Shown: one piece after another, positions 1 through 11,319 of the stretch | How positions within the stretch are numbered: position 1 is the first letter of the stretch | How the letters are laid out: every line of letters starts with the position of its first letter | Assembly (NCBI GenBank): GCA_037039925.1 | Contig: JAXRKP010000272.1 | Span: 152,501 to 216,500, forward strand | Length of the DNA stretch: 64,000 nt | Source: Doris montereyensis | Taxonomy: Eukaryota > Mollusca > Gastropoda > Nudibranchia > Dorididae | Reading direction: 5' to 3' | Translations under genes and position numbers: made by a program | The notes under the pieces: generated by a model | Databases searched by the model: none | What the model was told of the DNA's origin: nothing | What the model saw: only the letters and a program-made list of their open reading frames with translations

Positions 1-840
1 ACGCCTACATTCTATTTCCTTTTTGCTGGTTGTTCATTCAATTAATCTTTCTCCTCAAAATAGAGGTATTTATAAATGGATCCCGAAAAAGATTCTTAGA
101 ATCACATGGCCGGTCATAATCAGGAAGGAAGACTTTCGGCAGAGGATTAATCAGGAAGAAACAAAAGAAAAATAGGTGTTTAAGCATACGCTTCCCTCCG
201 ACCACCAGGCCCCAGAAAGGTGTACAAATACAAATATAATTACAGTGGTACCCACGAGGAGCAGGGAGAAAGGAAGGCCACGAGAATCATGGAGATGAAA
301 TGTCAAAAAGAATCATGAAAGAGGCCGCATGGCCTGGAAGAAGTTCGAGGAGTTGGCAAATGGGAAGGAAAGATGTAGAGAAGACTTCAGCCTATCTTGA
401 CAAGGGTGACAGTGACAGGCTATTAAATAACTAAAATTACTTTGGCCTATTTTTGTTTTCGTGTTTCCATCTATTTCTGTAAGAAACGTACAAGTAACTT
501 CTGCTATTTACCACTACTTTCGTTATTTCCACGACAATCCAATGAAGCGCAGCAACAACAAACTATGGCGGCGGATTTGGTAGCCGTTGAGGCATGTCTC
601 CCAGTATCTGGTCTTGGACATCAATGACAGGTGAATTTACTTTGCTTCTTCTTCACTGGTTTGTTCGTACGTTATATTTTATTTTGACTTACTTTACAAG
701 AAGTCCATTTTGTTTTTCATACAAATCATAATGTTCATCTCTACTTTTTAACATCTTCTTTCAGTTTAAAATTTCCAACTCGGTGAGATTCCAGAATCTG
801 TGTTTCTGCATTCCAGTCTTATTCCCCTTCATTGCATTCA
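1..840. other. No recognisable feature
   Basis: AT-rich unique sequence. Short open frames exist but show no recognisable protein family, and I see no array or mobile element. Confidence 0.5.
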
Positions 841-844
841 CAAT

Positions 845-1200
845 TTCGGTAGATCTAGATCTAAGTCTAGTCTAGATTCCAGACCTAGAACTACATCTAT
901 TCAAACTTTTATCCTTCTATTCTTGATCTTTCTTTTTTTTAATTTTCTGTTTTGTTTTTGTAAAATTATTGTCAAGTCCTTTTCAAAACGTTTCTTCTCA
1001 GAGTTCTTGATGTTCTTCATATTAACTGGTTTTAAAAAAATAGATCTAGATCTAGATCTAGATCTAAATTAAAAGAACCGGCACTAGATTCTAGATCTAC
1101 TTAAGAATTGTGTCCAGTTAACATGAAATGGTTGGCCAGTTAAGAATGCCACCGCTAAAATTATTTCTACATTTAATCTAGATCTAGATCTAGATTTAGT
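845..1200. repeat. Scattered CTAGAT/AGATCT hexamer clusters
   Basis: Three clusters of the palindromic hexamer AGATCT occur at about 850-890, 1041-1068 and 1176-1198, the second with four consecutive units. Between them the sequence is AT-rich. Motifs of this type are common in some gastropod genomes (general knowledge), which is weak taxonomic evidence. Confidence 0.7.
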
Positions 1201-1269
1201 TAAATCGAACATCTATCGAAATCTAGATATAATATATATATTGTAGTACCAGTAGTCTAGAAGTATGAA

Positions 1270-2430
1270 CTTTGAATTTATTGGCAAAGGGTTCTTTCTC
1301 CTAAGGGGGAAACCAGTAAAAGTAAAAAAGACAATAAAATGGGAAGGGTTTTAGGGTGGCCTTGAATTTAAATAGCCTAGAAAATGGGTTTATAATGGCA
1401 TTTTTAAAAATTCATGGAAATAATGGTGTAATGCAAGTTTATTTGCACAATACTGCATATATATATATGTGCTGCATTTATAAATTACTAATAAATTATT
1501 TACCTTTTCTTAAAGTCAATCACAATCCCTAAAAGCTGAATCCTCCCATACAACGTGAGGTTAGGTTCCTCCGGCGTCTCATCCCCATAGCTGTCACTGG
1601 CACTGTCACGTTTTTAAATTACTGTATCTGATGATAGTGACAATGCACACAATGGCCACTGGCCTGAGTTTTTAGCCTTGACTCACTAGATCTATAAATG
1701 GTTATTGTGTAAAAATCTATTCGATTGAAATTGGATTTCATGATATCTATGTCAAACGTTCACTTAAATGTTGTTATTGGCCTGATTGGCTACAATCTAC
1801 CTACGATATTGTTTGATGAAAGGGCAAGTGGCAATGAGACAATACTGTGAGTATGACGCTTTGAAACTATTGGCAAGTTAATGATTGGCTAGGGACTGCT
1901 GTGTATTTGTTTTTTAAGCAAGCTGTTTGATGTGTTGGTGTAGTTGTAGGCTGCCTATGTAACTATAATTATGGCGAGTCAGTGATTGTAGGATAGGATT
2001 TCAGATGTCGCAACAGTGAATGGGATTTGACTGGCGATGACAAACTATAACTTGAATGGCTTGCTACGATTTTTCATTTAACTTTGAAACAAGCAAGCAA
2101 GATGCACCAGAGATACGTTTACACGACTATCATCCTAGCAAAAGAAGCTGCAGCCTGTTTCCTGACTTGTCATGGTCTATTACAATATATCCAAACGCAG
2201 CTGATCCTTGCTACAAGTGTGAAACTGCAATGAAACAGACTCAGAAGAGGATTTAAAGCTGGAGATGAATTTATAGCTGTGCTGAGATATCCCAAGAAAT
2301 TTTTAGCTGTTACCGTCATAAGATAAAAAGTGGTACAGCCACACCATTTTATCACACAGCCCCGCCATCATCAAATTACTTGCATAACAATCACTAGTTG
2401 CGACAGACCAAGGTAGGCGCTCTTTTCATG
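1270..2430. other. Unique AT-rich sequence, nothing recognised
   Basis: No array or mobile element was seen. A 66-codon frame at 2056-2256 (+) has a fairly protein-like composition but no recognisable motif and no convincing splice context. Confidence 0.4.
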
Positions 2431-2433
2431 GAA

Positions 2434-2522
2434 GACCGTCAACTAAAGCATATTTTGTTCAATCAAGTGGTAGTCCATCAACTAAAATATAAACATTAAG
2501 GTAGACCGTTAACTAGAGTAGC
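2434..2522 (+). repeat. Three degenerate copies of a ~37-bp unit
   Basis: The phrase 'GTAGWCCRTYAACTARA' recurs three times at about 2440, 2470 and 2503. It is too short and degenerate to assign to a family. Confidence 0.45.
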
Positions 2523-2719
2523 ACCAAATTTTGCTCATCATCAACATTTCAATGGTGTGCCCTACGATGGAAATCCTCCCGTTCACTTTGGTTTCTGCGG
2601 GCAGTTTGTTTAATGAGAGGGTATAATATGATACGAAGTATAATGAGTGTTGACGGCCATTAAAGTTTTTGAGTATGACGCTGACTCTTTTGCCGCCTGA
2701 TTTAGGTGTTCTTGCATTA

Positions 2720-2725
2720 AATAAA
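2720..2725 (+). promoter_or_regulatory. Candidate poly(A) signal, plus strand
   Basis: AATAAA on the plus strand lies 25 bp from an opposing AATAAA on the minus strand (2750-2755). A 38-codon plus-strand frame ending near 2613 could be a terminal coding exon, but there is no homology to support it. In AT-rich DNA this hexamer also occurs by chance. Confidence 0.25.
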
Positions 2726-2749
2726 ATGGGATTTACAATTTACCGTGCA

Positions 2750-2755
2750 TTTATT
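2750..2755 (-). promoter_or_regulatory. Candidate poly(A) signal, minus strand
   Basis: AATAAA on the minus strand lies about 115 bp downstream of the stop codon of the candidate terminal exon at 2869-3162. This is a normal 3' UTR distance for a compact transcript. Confidence 0.3.
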
Positions 2756-2868
2756 TAGCTTTTTAAATGAAATAGTTACATTTTTGGCTCTTCGGCGGGT
2801 ATTCCCATCATTATTCTTAATATTTAGTTTGGTTATTCATTTTACATATACGGATGTGTAATTGTATC

Positions 2869-3162
2869 TTACAGATTTTGCTGCATAATAGTTGTAAAGG
2901 TTTCTTCTTGGTGCTCTTCGGCTGTTGCTTTCTTGCCAGGTGCTTGTGCACGTCTGCTAGCAGGTAGCTGTTCTAAAAGTTCAGCTGTCACGCCTGGGGG
3001 CAAATGACATACATGTTGGTACACAAATTCCCTTTTAAATTGTGTGATATTATTTGTGACTTTTATAGGCTTAGAGGACGTTCCATCAAAGTACAACAGT
3101 AAAAAAACTTTTCTCCTGTCTTTAAAACTTGCAAGAATTTTACATTTCCTAAATGTAATCGG
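2869..3162 (-). CDS. Candidate 3'-terminal coding exon, unknown protein
   Basis: An open frame of 97 codons ends at TAA (2869-2871). It begins directly after an AG at 3163-3164 that could be a splice acceptor, and an in-frame TAG overlaps that AG, so the frame cannot extend upstream unspliced. The predicted peptide is rich in Lys, Arg and Gln toward its C-terminus, contains a hydrophobic stretch KVFLLLYFDGT near its start, and ends in the acidic, Gln-rich QEETFTTIMQQNL. Codon usage and composition look protein-like and an AATAAA follows at a sensible distance. No family was recognised, no upstream partner exon was identified, and the polypyrimidine tract is weak. A chance open frame is a real alternative. 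Confidence 0.25.
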   Translation of the reverse strand, partial: PITFRKCKILASFKDRRKVFLLLYFDGTSSKPIKVTNNITQFKREFVYQHVCHLPPGVTAELLEQLPASRRAQAPGKKATAEEHQEETFTTIMQQNL

Positions 3163-3430
3163 CTAATTACTGTGCACTTCTGCGGCAGCCGATTAGACAG
3201 GCCAATTCATCTTCCCAGTTTTTCATTATTAATTCCTTTGGCTACTGGCTGTTTTTATTGTTTTCCGCATCTTTGGTGATTGAAGAATACCTGTAGCTCT
3301 CCTGCTTTCGGAAATAGCGATTGTTGTCATAGTGTTACTCATAGCCGTCTTGTGATTCCAGTATCGTTAAAAAAGAGTATCGCTGCTTTCGTTTTTAGAT
3401 GAATTTAGCATGCACATTTGATAAGAACCC

Positions 3431-3664
3431 CAACAAACTATACATTTCTGGAAAGGTCATGAAATTCTCTAAGTGATTTAAGAGGGTTTTTCAATGAAAA
3501 TGACTGGCCTTTCAAGGGATCCCAACAGAAGAATTTAAACGTAGCTTGGCGGTCATATTGGATTTTTGCCCAGGTGTCAAGGCTATGTCTGGTGAATTTT
3601 TTAATTATTTTGTTTTTATCATAAAGCATGACTTAACACCTTTCCAGAAATGTATAGTTTGTTG
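3431..3664. mobile_element. MITE-like element with 27-bp perfect inverted ends
   Basis: Bases 3431-3457 and 3638-3664 are exact reverse complements over 27 bp (starting CAACAAACTATACATT) and enclose about 180 bp. The size and perfect termini fit a young non-autonomous DNA transposon or a stable hairpin. No obvious target-site duplication flanks the arms and no superfamily signature was recognised. Confidence 0.45.
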
Positions 3665-5100
3665 TTTTTATAGCATAAACAACACTTCAAATAATTTAAC
3701 AAACATGTCATTATATACCCCTGTAAAGTCTCCGCAGTTCACAAAAAACTGTCAGCAGTTATAGGGTTAAAAGATTTAAAAATTCAATCAATAGCAATTA
3801 TGGTAATTTTATCTTGTTTACACAAAGATATTGATTGTGAGATAAAATGAGTTTTTTTTTTACTAACACCGTGGATAAAAGGTACATTACTTCTAATATA
3901 ACAAATAAGAAATAATTATTCTGCATCTAAGAAATCTGTTGTAAAAATTTTGCATGAAAATCAATACAATTGCTTTCAATAAAAGTCATAAAGATTTATA
4001 ATTAATACAACTGTGAAATTGAAGATATTATAGGCAAATCCACATAAAAGGACGTTTTTAATCTTTTTAAATCTGTTTTTAAAAACGAATGTGTTGCACC
4101 TCTCTAAATCAAAAATTGTTTCATGAAAATCAAATGATAATGAGACGGAAGGCAAGCACAATCTGTTTTGCTTTGCAATAGTAATTATATGCTGGAAAAA
4201 TGTGGACCATTTTGGGAAAATATTTTGTTGAACCTCCTTCAGGCCACTATGTAGATTTTAAACTGGCCACGCTGTCTGTAGCTCCCTTTCGGCTCTTTTC
4301 TCCAAGCTATGTTGTACAATGCAATGAGTACTCCTTTTTTGTGGCAATACTTTCATTCAAGTTTCTGTTGTTGAGAAAATAAAGTTGAAATATACATGAT
4401 GTACATACATATATATTCATTATAACATGTAGCCAACATACTCTTGTAAATTGCTTAAGAAGTGGAGCAATCAGAAGGCAGCACATACCAGTAGTTATTT
4501 TATTGCTAATATACTACTAGACCCTAGTCTTTTTAAGATTGTGCTCAGACAAAAACAAATCATTATGAATTCATTATAAATTGCCACAGTGTTGATATTT
4601 TCACTTGTTGTTTGAAACAGAATTTTAGACATGAAGACATGCTGTCAATCATTGGAGCTTGATATTCTAATTTGTTTTCTTTTCATATCGCACGTTAGGA
4701 GACCAAACACACTAAGGAATATATACATATATATGTTATAACTCCAAGAATGAACCTTTCATAGAAACATACAGGTTTTCTTCACGCAATAGAATGAGAG
4801 TAAACTATTTGAATTGATACAGAAAACATCACTCGATTTTATATGTTTCACCTATTAAGTGTTATACTTTGAAGATTTTATATATATATATCATAATATA
4901 ACACATTGAGTCACTATGACCTAGTAATGAGCAATATGTGGTCGACCCTTTGACTTGACACCTAACAGGTGATTTATTGTGTTTTGTGAAGATAAGTAGC
5001 GACAAACTAAAACATTGAGAAAAAAGTGTTTTAAGCAGAGAAGTGTGTTTCTTTCCATCATAATTCCATCCATCCTGTCGCAGCTTCATTCATGAAGACA
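3665..5100. other. Unique AT-rich sequence, nothing recognised
   Basis: No array, mobile element or convincing coding exon was seen. Short (AT) runs occur near 4400 and 4720. Confidence 0.45.
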
Positions 5101-5107
5101 ATCGCAA

Positions 5108-5127
5108 CAGTAGTAGTAGTAGTAGTG
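5108..5127 (+). repeat. (GTA)n microsatellite
   Basis: About six consecutive GTA trinucleotides. Confidence 0.8.
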
Positions 5128-6640
5128 GTGCTATTTAAGTGTCTGTCTGTTTACTAATTTAGAAATAGACCTGAAGGCGATTTTTTTTCTATGTTCTGTT
5201 GAGTGATGTTACGAGTACATTGTCCAATTGTTTTTTCAGGGAGAGTTCCATATTCTGACAACACTAGCTAAGAACTAGTGGAGGTGTGTATTGACTCTGG
5301 ATGTTGGAAGTCTGTACTTCTTTTCTTGGGCTAATGCATCGGTGGTAAAGTGGAATGGTGGTTTGACCCTGTTGAGCTTTAAAAAGAAGGAACACCTTTT
5401 GCCCGGCCCTCCTTTGGTGCAGGGGACTCATTGGATTGGCGTATCTCTGTCACGCTTTCCTTTCTAGTATATTTGCTTGCTGCACACAAATCTGCATGCT
5501 CTTCTTTGGATTGGTTCTAGTTTGTCTGTGTTTTCCTTTGACTGTGGGTCCCATACGCTTGGCCACACTCCAGGATGTGTCTCAGAAAAGTTTTGAAGTC
5601 TTTCTCCTTCACTGCCTTTGTCTTAGGGAGCTCAATCTGTTGTGTTAGCCTTTTGACATATCTTATCAATATGGTAGTTCCAGGATAATTCATTATCTAT
5701 TGTTGTCTATAAAATGGCTCCTAGGCATTTAACGAGTTTGGTTTCTTATTTTTAGTTTGGTTGTGTTACTCTAGTTTGAATTATTTTCTCTTCTTTTACT
5801 TTACTTTTGGTGTGCTTATTATTAGCATTTGACACTTATTTCAATTAAATTTTCCATGATTTACTCTTCCATAGCTAGCGAGTTTAAAATATTTCATAAG
5901 TTGCAACCTTTCGTGATATTGGAGAAGGTTGGGATATATATACAGACAGATCTACTCTCAACCTACCATTGCATGATGAACTTTTTGTGTTTTAAATGTA
6001 TATTAATTTGTCAAGACACCCAGTCAGTGATGTATTGTTTTTTTAAATTATCATATCATATTGGTTTAGGTCTGCATGTGTGGCCATGTAGTTTTATGTG
6101 ACGGCTGTACTGCTAAATTTGCTGTGTATGCAGCGACAATGGCCCAATAATAAGTCAATTTTAATTCATAATTCATGTAAAGGGATGTTGGGCTTTGGCA
6201 AAACAGATTGCGCTAAATGTTTGTCAGTAGTTTTGGGGGATAGTATTTCAAACAGATCTTGCTTAGGGCACATTTGACATTTGACACCATGTGAAACACT
6301 TGAAGTCATTGTTAAACGGTAGTGTTCGGCCCTGGTTAGCAATTATTGTGCCCGGCCCAAGGTGTTTGAAAATAGAATTATATGTAATCTCTGCGATGAC
6401 AGTGTCACACATGGACGTTTGGCGCCTACTTCTTAGTCTATCATGAGTGAATCCAAAGTCCTGATCATCTCTCACTGCTTTCATCATGACACAAATCAAT
6501 ACTTAAGTCTGTCTCCTAACCATCATCGAAGAGAATTAATTTACATTCAAACAATTTTAATTCGTTGGTTTTAGGTCTGACTGAGACTAAGATCCAATGT
6601 TTCCATCCATTCATGTCTCAAGTTGTAATTAATTGGATTT
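5128..6640. other. Unique sequence, nothing recognised
   Basis: The only frame of note is at 6263-6499 (-), 78 codons with an internal Met-Met. It has a balanced amino-acid composition but no family I recognise and no strong splice context. Confidence 0.4.
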
Positions 6641-6644
6641 TTTG

Positions 6645-6661
6645 GGGAGGGGGGGGGGGGG
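6645..6661 (+). repeat. Poly-G run
   Basis: A G tract of about 17 bases with a single A interruption. Confidence 0.8.
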
Positions 6662-6664
6662 AGA

Positions 6665-7720
6665 CTGCATGGCTAATACGTGTGAACAACAAACTGGCAT
6701 ACCATTTTGAAGCTATATAAAGTAATTTAACATGATCTTTACAGTTTGCAAATTTTCCTCTTGTTTCTATTTTTGCTCTCTTTCCACTTAAATGTACTGA
6801 GGTGAGGATAATAATCTCTATATATTCAATGAGATAATTTCATAGATTTAAATAAACAGGGCTGTTAGTATAGAATTGAAATAGTTCAGTAGATTTTATA
6901 ATAATATATTATTATTCTTGATTGTTTATAAAACAACATTTATAATATTATTGTAATGAACATGTACAAAACTAACACAAACAAATACAAAGCAAAGTGT
7001 GGCAGAAGATATTTGCTTCAGATTGAAGCTAGCGTCTTTGAATCCTATTCTTGTATCAGTCAAGTGTACTCAATGATTTCATTCCCTGTACATTGAAGTG
7101 CAATGATTACGTTTTCTTTTATAATCAGTCCTCAGTTTCTCATTGTCCCCACACATCGAATTGCAAAGTGTTGCCAGCCGTAAGCTGGGAGACCCATGAC
7201 GTTTTGACTAACCAGATTGTGTTGAAATTAGCTACAGTCGACTCTAGTAAATTGCAACACATATGCAAGTTGCATGCATATATTGTAAAAACATTATTAT
7301 TTTTGTGTGTCTTCCTTGATCATTGTGAATTATTTTGGTGTGACTGCCTATTGTCAATGTCATTATCCACTCTTGTGTACACGTAGTATGTGTGTGGAAG
7401 AGAGAGAGGACGGAGTTTCTTATTGGATATAAGATATATATATGTCATAAAATGAATTATCATCATGATTATTGTTATTCTATGTAATTTGTATCATGGT
7501 ATTTTATTAAAAAAATAATCATTTGTTTGTGAAATATTATGAAATTGTGACTAAAACAAATTTCCCAAAAGGACTAATGTTAGGATTATCTTTTCGTATC
7601 TTATTTTCTAACACAATGAGAACTGAGTGACCTGGATTTAATTGCTGGACTGTCTGAACAATGCTTGTGGTCATTCTCTGGTGTCTAGGGGCAGGGCTTT
7701 TAATGACTGAACAGATGATG
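6665..7720. other. Unique AT-rich sequence, nothing recognised
   Basis: The 111-codon plus frame at 7051-7386 is Cys- and Leu-rich without a recognisable motif and is probably chance. Confidence 0.4.
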
Positions 7721-7722
7721 TG

Positions 7723-7738
7723 GAGGGGGGGGGGGGGG
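7723..7738 (+). repeat. Poly-G run
   Basis: An uninterrupted run of roughly 14 G residues. Confidence 0.75.
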
Positions 7739-7965
7739 CTGCAATAGCATCAGCCATCTCTGTCTAACCACTGGTTGGAGCTGCCTGAGTCGTCTCTATG
7801 CAAGGCTGAGTGTGCCATTTACTGTCTGCTAGACCCACGGTCAGTGTAAGGCCATGGTATCGTTACGGTTGTAAGGTAATAACAACATTCACATGCAATC
7901 ATCGTTTAGCAAAAACGTGAAATCAAGAAAAAGAGGACCAAAAATCTGAGGCAATGTGTTGCCAG

Positions 7966-8388
7966 GGTTGCGACTATATATCCAAAGGAGTTGTGATTAT
8001 AAATCCAAGGGAGTTGTGACTATAAATCCAAGGGAGTTGTGATTATAAATCCAAGGGAGTTGTGACTATAAATCCAAGGGAGTTGTGATTATAAATCCAA
8101 GGGAGTTGTGATTATAAATCCAAGGGAGTTGTGACTATAAATCCAAGGGAGTTGTGACTATAAATCCAGGGAGTTGTGATTATAAATCCAAGGGAGTTGT
8201 GATTATAAATCCAAGGGAGTTGTGACTATAAATCCAAGGGAGTTGTGACTATAAATCCAAGGGAGTTGTGATTATAAATCCAAGGGAGTTGCGACTATAA
8301 ATCCAAGGGAGTTGCGACTATAAATCCAAGGGAGTTGCGACTATAAATCCAAGGGAGTTGTGATTATAAATCCAAGGAGTTATGACTA
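7966..8388 (+). repeat. 23-bp minisatellite, ~18 copies
   Basis: The unit contains TCCAAGGGAGTTGTGATTAT plus AAA. Copies differ mainly at a T/C position (GTGATTAT versus GTGACTAT), with three adjacent GCGACTAT variants near 8290-8340. Such homogeneity suggests recent expansion. Confidence 0.95.
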
Positions 8389-8881
8389 ACCAGTGACTTT
8401 TATGTATATATAGAATTAATTCTTTTTCTTGGGAAAAGTTGCACTTAAATGGCAATTGCGATTGACAGAATTGTGAAAAACCTAACCTGAGTCGACTGTA
8501 CAAACTTTGTGATATTGTTGATATCATCACCTTTGCCTGTCATTGTTGTCAGGCTGTAGGCCATACGTGTGCCATCCGTGTCTTCTGCCATCGTCTTGAG
8601 GTCCTTGCAGGGCATATATGCCACTTCTTTTAAGGTCCGTCTTGATATTTCATTATCTCCATAAATAGGATATTATGTTATCACCCACTGTCCACAGGCG
8701 TTCTCATTTGTGTCCACCCATTTTCTATGGTCCCCAGACGTTCCATTGTAAATCGTAGCAAATTGTAAGCAAGGGAATTGGAGCGAAAATCCACTGGCCA
8801 GGATCTTCAGAGAGCTACACTCTGACATGCACCCACACAGGGCCCCTAGAGAACCCCCCTCAGGGATCCCATCTCATGGGG

Positions 8882-9330
8882 CCGGGCAAGACCAGGGTAA
8901 GTATTTCATAGCATCTCAGTGCGTTGTTATTGACTTGGCGTCTTGTACGTTATGTGTGTGTGTGTGTGTCTACATCTATCTTGTTGACCGGGGTACGTCT
9001 TTCATAGCATCTCAGTGTGTTGTCGAGTTGACGTCTTGTGTGGGTGTATGTCTACATAGTTTGTCAGATGAAATTGAATTTGAAATTGAATTTGCATTGT
9101 CAGATGGTTAAAGTAAAAACAATAAGTATTGGAAAACTTTAAACTGTTGAGCCTGGCGAGACCAGGGTAAGTCTTTCATATCATCTCAGTGTTGTTATGG
9201 ACTTTGCTTCTTGTATGTGTGTGTGCATGTGTGTCTAGATCTATCTTGTTAGTTTGTCAGATGAAATTGAATTTGGGTAATCAGATCGGTTAAAGTAAAA
9301 CTGGTAGGCACTGGAGAATTTTAAACTGGT
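8882..9330 (+). repeat. Irregular long-period tandem duplication with GT tracts
   Basis: The phrase TTTCATAGCATCTCAGTG recurs near 8905, 9000 and 9175, each followed by a (GT)n stretch and CTACATCTATCTTGTT-like sequence. A second phrase, CAGATGAAATTGAATTT, follows near 9063 and 9257. Period lengths are unequal (about 100 and 165 bp). Confidence 0.7.
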
Positions 9331-9334
9331 CAGT

Positions 9335-10030
9335 CTTAGCATATATGATTAAAAAATTACTATGCGTTTTGGATTGTTCAAAGTAGTGAATAAGTCTAGG
9401 GCTTCAGTCTCTTATTACAAATGAAAAAAATTAATTACCATTCGTTCTCAGACAATGAAATAATGAAACAGTTTAATAAACTATTCTAACTTATACATAA
9501 AAACAAATGAAAATGTCAAGATTTGGAACAAAACATGATGGTTTGATTTGAACAATCATTTGTTGAGATGATCGCTAGGTAACAGTTGCAGCCATTTTAT
9601 TTTTAAATGCAAGCATTAGCTTTGCAATTTGGGTGATACGTATCTTTACTTAGTTATAGTCAGTGTGTTTTTTTAGATCAATTTTTTTAATTAAGTCCTG
9701 TTCAGCAAAATGGATGTCTTGTCAACTAAACTTTCTCTGACAATGAATTCCTCACTGCATATTCCATTCAATTTACTAGTTAACAGTCAATCGACTTAAG
9801 AGGCTATTCGTCTTGGTTGATTATAAAGTGTTTGTTGCTAGTATAGCAAGCATGGGCGCCATTTTGTGAGATTCAAGATTCTCTGTGCACGTACGGTTTG
9901 TCTGTTCATTCTCATATTTGAAATAACGGCTCTTTGTGTGTGTGACAGACAGTGTGTGTGTGTGTGTCTGTCTGTCTGAAATGGCTCGGAGAGATAAAAT
10001 GATGGATTGTGATAATGTTGTGTGTTTTAT
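9335..10030. other. Unique AT-rich sequence with a GT/GTCT tract
   Basis: A (GT)n/(TCTG)n microsatellite lies at about 9950-9977. Nothing else was recognised. Confidence 0.5.
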
Positions 10031-10037
10031 CCTTGGG

Positions 10038-10170
10038 TGGCTGTCGGGGTTGCTGGTAGGTCCTTCTTCACGCCTTTCACTTATCCTTTTATCGTGATGT
10101 TACTTATTAATTCACCCTGAGATCGCCGCAAACGGTAAACGGGGTAAATTTCAATTAAACAAAAGCGTTT
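10038..10170 (+). mobile_element. Element X copy (dispersed ~130-150 bp repeat)
   Basis: This copy shows the family landmarks in order: GCTGGTAGGTCC, a CT-rich stretch with CTTTCACTTATC, TTAATTCACCCTGAGATC(G)CCGCAAA, then CGGGGTAAATTTCAATTAAACAAA. The family has no tRNA-like head and I do not recognise it from known repeat classes. Confidence 0.7.
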
Positions 10171-10474
10171 TTTCGTTTGAGTACATTTGCAGAGTAATGA
10201 ACTTCACTTGACTTATCCCACTGATGCCCACAGGGTCTATAATGACAAGGCCTTCAACAGAATTCAATATAGTTACAGTTACTTCCCTTGTATTATTTCT
10301 CTGTGCAACATCCGTGTTTATGGAGAGTTGAAATCGATGTGTCGGGGTTGTTAGTTTTGTTTGTTTTAGTAAACAGGGTAGTTGTTAGAGCTAAATCCTT
10401 ATTTGAAATGTCAAACTTTTATTTTGAAACAATCTAATCTGATTACATAGAATAGCAATGATTGTATGTCATCC
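10171..10474. other. Unique sequence, nothing recognised
   Basis: About 300 bp of AT-rich sequence separates an Element X copy from the candidate exon on the minus strand. Confidence 0.4.
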
Positions 10475-10480
10475 CCTCAC

Positions 10481-10726
10481 CTCTTTCTTGACATTCAAAG
10501 AACGATAACCTTCGTTCTTGTCAATTACATGACAGTTCGGTTCTGGAATTATATTATTTTCACTAGTTATCTCCTTTGCCCCATCTGAATTGAGAATGTC
10601 GTCATTATGATAGGAAGAAAAGAAGTAGCAAAGTGAAAAACAAATTAATATAAAACCAACTCCGTGAGACAAAGATATGAAAACTTTGTGAGCTCTCTGA
10701 AGAGCCGAGATGAAAGGACAGCACAC
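10481..10726 (-). CDS. Candidate exon with a membrane-anchor segment
   Basis: Read on the minus strand, the frame is open for about 82 codons and ends at a strong-looking splice donor, GAG|GTGAGG, at 10481/10480 in phase 0. Reading through gives a stop four codons later. A CAG directly precedes the 10726 end and could serve as acceptor. The peptide has a basic N-terminal part (LQRAHKVF), a hydrophobic segment of about 17 residues (GVGFILICFSLCYFFSS) and a polar Asn/Glu-rich stretch. This layout resembles the cytoplasmic tail, anchor and stem of a type II membrane enzyme. No in-frame ATG precedes it and no catalytic exon was found in the window, so function is unknown and a chance open frame remains possible. 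Confidence 0.25.
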
Positions 10727-10984
10727 CTGCCTAATGTTCGTACCTGATGAGATTCGTTGTTGTTGTTGTTGTTACTACAGGTCTGATAACATCGCCTGCC
10801 CCTTGTTGGGGGTATGGTGGAGGGTTGAGAGAAGAAAAGGAAGTTTTTAAGTGTTTCTTATTAAATGTATATATGTACATGTTTGGTTTGTATTTGTGTG
10901 TGTGTGTGCGTGTGTGTTATGTCCTCAGTTAAGTACTGTCATAATATGTTGTGTGGATGAAAACTAATCCGTGAGAGTTTGATC

Positions 10985-11117
10985 AGGTTTTAACCACTTC
11001 CACAACTAAGGAAGGATTTTAAAAAAAATCCTGCTAGGACTGACCTGTGAACAGCCAAGGGATCTTATTTAACGCGCGTAGAGTTTTGTGATGTGCACAC
11101 GGGACCTCCTTTTATCG
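10985..11117 (-). mobile_element. SINE-A fragment (core and tail), minus strand
   Basis: Reverse complement of the SINE-A core: 'CCACAACTAAGG', 'AACAGCCAAGGGATCTT', and 'CGGGACCTCCTTTTATCGTC' correspond to the tail-to-core part of the full copies at 29014 and 55160. The tRNA-like head is absent, and the sequence runs directly into the 3' half of Element X. Confidence 0.7.
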
Positions 11118-11180
11118 TCCGTTCACTGTGAGATCACCGCACATTATGGTAGGTGGGGTAAATTGTCACGAAACAAACAA
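11118..11180 (+). mobile_element. Element X 3' part
   Basis: TGTGAGATCACCGCACATTA followed by GGTGGGGTAAATTGTC and ACGAAACAAACAA matches the 3' half of the dispersed element. It is fused to a minus-strand SINE-A fragment on its left. Confidence 0.6.
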
Positions 11181-11200
11181 CCATGAGAATCCTCGTTACG

Positions 11201-11224
11201 TGGGGGGGGGGGGGGGGGGGGGGG
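11201..11224 (+). repeat. Poly-G run of about 24
   Basis: An uninterrupted G homopolymer. Such lengths are usually inexact in consensus sequence and can form G-quadruplexes. Confidence 0.85.
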
Positions 11225-11319
11225 ACATGGTACGGTCAAATGAAACAAACGGAGGGGACATGGACAACGGTCAAATGAAACAAACACGATTAACAATTGA
11301 GGAGCTCACGTCAGCATTA

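Noticed and set aside
7966..8388. CRISPR-like regular repeats
   Set aside because: Units are contiguous with no unique spacers, and the window is eukaryotic. The same applies to all other arrays here.
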